From contig JACKCM010000001.1 of the NCBI GenBank assembly GCA_020634035.1, positions 1 through 64,000 on the forward strand: 64,000 bases of DNA. The letters are read 5' to 3'. Below, one piece after another: positions 62,128 through 64,000 of this stretch. Within the stretch, counting starts at the first letter, position 1. Each line of letters opens with the position of its first letter. A program made the translations under genes and the position numbers. This DNA is from Candidatus Obscuribacterales bacterium. GTDB lineage: Bacteria; Cyanobacteriota; Vampirovibrionia; Obscuribacterales; Obscuribacteraceae. Below the pieces are notes generated by a model, which had not been told where the DNA came from, did no database searches, and was given only the letters and a program-made list of their open reading frames with translations.

Positions 62128-62421
62128 TCATGCGCCTGAATTCGAATCCAGATTCTCGCTCGGGTTCTGATTCGGACACTGAGATGCGCTAAGCAGAGCG
62201 AAGGCTGATTCACCCGCCCCACGCACCGTTTTATAGTTTCGATCACAGGGACCCGAATCGAGAACACAGGAGCGTACAAGCCTGCCCCCGGGCATATACG
62301 CCGACCGGATTAAATAACGATATCCGTGACCCGATGACTCGATCCAGAGCTGTAATTGATGGGCTCCGGTGGAATCGGCACGATCAATCAGACCAATCGA
62401 CGCGTTGGATGCAATCTCCAT
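62128..62421 (-). CDS. Small soluble hypothetical protein
   Basis: A 97-residue product with strands and turns (HQLQLWIESSGHGYRYLIRS, RLVRSCVLDSG) and two Cys that could pair. The start at 62421 is preferred; an ATG at 62484 would add a basic stretch. It is followed after 38 bp by the membrane protein gene on the same strand. No family is recognised. Confidence 0.48.
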   Translation of the reverse strand: MEIASNASIGLIDRADSTGAHQLQLWIESSGHGYRYLIRSAYMPGGRLVRSCVLDSGPCDRNYKTVRGAGESAFALLSASQCPNQNPSENLDSNSGA

Positions 62422-62691
62422 TGTTGTGGCTTTCTTTTGTCTCGACAGACGATGAAACCGAAATGCTCTGAGCGCTAGCAGCACAACGGTGTAATCAGAA
62501 ATTTAGTTCAGAGTACTGGTGTTTTAGGTCAAAGATTCTCTATTTGAAGAAAAGACCAGAGACATAATCATGACTCTAGTTTAGAACGGTCATCGATAGA
62601 AGATCATCAAATATCTACAACCATTGCGATTCCTTGCTTAGCGCGCATTGATCTATTGATACTGGCGCGTATCTTTATAATGCTGGATCTG

Positions 62692-63231
62692 CTACCAGCC
62701 AACCCAACAGTAGAGATTCTTCTCCAGCTCTACTTCGTCCCTTATATCAATGCCGTAGTTGCCGATAAGAGGAATGGACGGATCTTGCTTACGACTCTCT
62801 TCCACGGCTCCTGGATGAACATCGCAAATGAAATAGCCGCGGCGCTGGTAGAAGCGCAAACCATCGATATTATCGTTGGTAGTCACCATCCACATGCGTC
62901 CGCATTCCAACTTGCGTGCCTCTTCCTCGACAGCGTCTATCAATGCCGAACCGACACCACTCCACTGTTCAAAAGCATCGATGGTGACCAGCTCGCACTC
63001 TGCATCTTTGATGTGGTAGGTGGCGACACCGAGCACCTCACCATCTCTCATGGCAAGAAAACCCGGTAAATCTGCCGGTTCATGGGCGATACCACGAGTA
63101 TAGACATAACGACCCTGCCAGATCTCTTGCACCCGCGACCGAAGCCAGCCCCGGTGTTCATCAGCGATAGACTTTATCTGTATATCAGTTTGCTTTTTTG
63201 TTTTTCGATCTCTGGTTATGGTCATTTGCAT
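62692..63231 (-). CDS. GNAT family N-acetyltransferase
   Basis: A 179-residue protein: LPGFLAMRDGEVLGVATY, the central strand ELVTIDAFEQWSGVGSALIDA with the acetyl-CoA-binding motif, and MVTTNDNIDGLRFYQRRGY as motif B. The usual Q/RxxGxG/A reads QWSGVGSA, which is acceptable. The acceptor is unknown. AAGGAAATTT lies before the ATG at 63231. Both neighbours seem independent. Confidence 0.88.
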   Translation of the reverse strand: MQMTITRDRKTKKQTDIQIKSIADEHRGWLRSRVQEIWQGRYVYTRGIAHEPADLPGFLAMRDGEVLGVATYHIKDAECELVTIDAFEQWSGVGSALIDAVEEEARKLECGRMWMVTTNDNIDGLRFYQRRGYFICDVHPGAVEESRKQDPSIPLIGNYGIDIRDEVELEKNLYCWVGW

Positions 63232-63444
63232 AAATTTCCTTCTACCTCGTGCAACTCTTTGCTCGGTTCTTTATGAATTAAGGCAGGCACAAATCTTCCG
63301 GTCGCAATAGACCGGAGATCCTGGCGTTGTATATGTCTGGTCAGGGACGCCGCATTGAAAGAATCATAACGACAATATTAAAGGACTTGAAAGGATCTTG
63401 CAAGCTAAAAGACAACCTAAAAAATAAGGACTATTCCAGACTTA

Positions 63445-64000
63445 CTATGTCTTGGAAGTCCTGGCGGTTTTGAGCTGGTCGAAATAATCTCGGGTCAATT
63501 TATAAACCACCGGCGAGAGCACAAGAAGTGCAATAAGATTCGGAAAAGCCATAAGACCATTGGCTGTATCACAGAAGTTGATCACATCATCCAGAGAATG
63601 CAAGGCTCCTACAACTATAAAAATGACATAGAGCCAGCGATAGACCACAACCGCCCGGTGCCCGAAGAGATAGTCCACAGCCCGGTCTCCATAGTAAGAC
63701 CAGGCGATAAGCGTAGAAAATGCAAAGAACAAAATGGCGACCGACACCAACCAGCCCGAGCCTGGCAAGCCCATGTTGAAGGCATGGCTTGTCACCAGAG
63801 CTTTGTTGGTCACTTCGGTATACGCTCCGGTACAAATGATTACCAGTGCCGTGATAGAACAGATCACGAGGGTGTCGATAAAAGGCTCAAGCATCGCCAC
63901 CAGCCCTTCCCGCACCGGTTGATCAGTTTTGGCGGCGCTATGGGCCATGGCAGCACTGCCCAGACCGGCCTCGTTCGAGAAAAGCCCCCGGGAAACCCCA
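63445..64000 (-). CDS. Na+:alanine/glycine symporter (AGCS family), partial
   Basis: The 3' part of a symporter gene, cut by the window edge: 184 residues are visible, beginning with GVSRGLFSNEAGLGSAAMA, the AGCS hallmark. Five or six membrane segments follow (DTLVICSITALVIICTGAY, WLVSVAILFFAFSTLIAWSYY). AGCS proteins bring in alanine or glycine with sodium. The start lies beyond 64000. A small inverted repeat at 63297-63316 lies downstream and may help end transcription. Confidence 0.93.
   Translation of the reverse strand, partial: GVSRGLFSNEAGLGSAAMAHSAAKTDQPVREGLVAMLEPFIDTLVICSITALVIICTGAYTEVTNKALVTSHAFNMGLPGSGWLVSVAILFFAFSTLIAWSYYGDRAVDYLFGHRAVVVYRWLYVIFIVVGALHSLDDVINFCDTANGLMAFPNLIALLVLSPVVYKLTRDYFDQLKTARTSKT

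Overview
The window is a bacterial chromosome segment of roughly even base composition with no phage block, rRNA or recognisable tRNA. Five eukaryotic-type Ser/Thr kinases, many TPR, WD40, pentapeptide and leucine-rich-repeat proteins, an exosortase locus, a heparinase-like lyase, an IS1380-type transposase and frequent TTG/GTG starts suggest a large-genome environmental bacterium. The style resembles non-photosynthetic Cyanobacteriota (Vampirovibrionia/'Melainabacteria', Obscuribacterales), but a planctomycete- or acidobacterium-like host cannot be excluded. The lineage is inference: no marker gene is present.

Layout. 0.3-6.6 kb: a divergent subtilisin-fold protein, then a zinc-free MDR oxidoreductase followed by two tandemly duplicated GT-C-type membrane glycosyltransferases. 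7-13 kb: a TPR-tailed kinase, signal peptidase I, an ACT protein with a nitrobindin-like barrel protein, and a zinc-ribbon membrane protein. 13-24 kb: an SPFH/stomatin protein, an M20 amidohydrolase with an altered active-site Glu pair, a PhyH dioxygenase, a TPR plus seven-bladed WD40 operon, and a secreted TPR matrixin-type metalloprotease. 24-30 kb: an NDH-2 fused to cNMP and CBS domains, an LRR-tailed kinase divergent from a TonB-C-like protein, and pentapeptide and TPR proteins.

31-36.6 kb holds three proteins built from a roughly 90-residue repeat whose first half resembles the MshEN/GspE N-terminal motif, interrupted by an ABC-F ATPase (uup). 37-43.7 kb holds a heparinase-like gene and a compact operon on the minus strand: a 68-residue tripartite (PEP-CTERM-like) protein, a His-rich membrane protein, exosortase, EpsI-like protein and methyltransferase. 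43.8-53 kb: a second LRR kinase, an AAA+ ATPase, a second TonB-C-like protein, two overlapping paralogous kinases with N-terminal membrane segments and C-terminal kinase domains, and an orphan VirB4-like protein lacking a Walker A. 53-64 kb: GNAT enzymes, a uridine-kinase-like P-loop protein, a YdcF protein, an aconitase with a Cys-rich C-terminal tail, the IS, small membrane proteins and a truncated Na+:alanine/glycine symporter at the edge.

Structure outside the genes includes a pair of 147-148 bp inverted copies of a non-coding element with two GCAAC/GTTGC hairpins each (17216-17363 and 59495-59641), several clear terminators, short tandem repeats of 7 and 8 bp, and three convergent gene pairs whose stop codons share one 4-base palindrome. 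Best candidates for something undescribed are the MshEN-like repeat protein cluster, the exosortase mini-locus with its tiny substrate, the NDH-2/cNMP/CBS fusion and the C-terminal-kinase pair.
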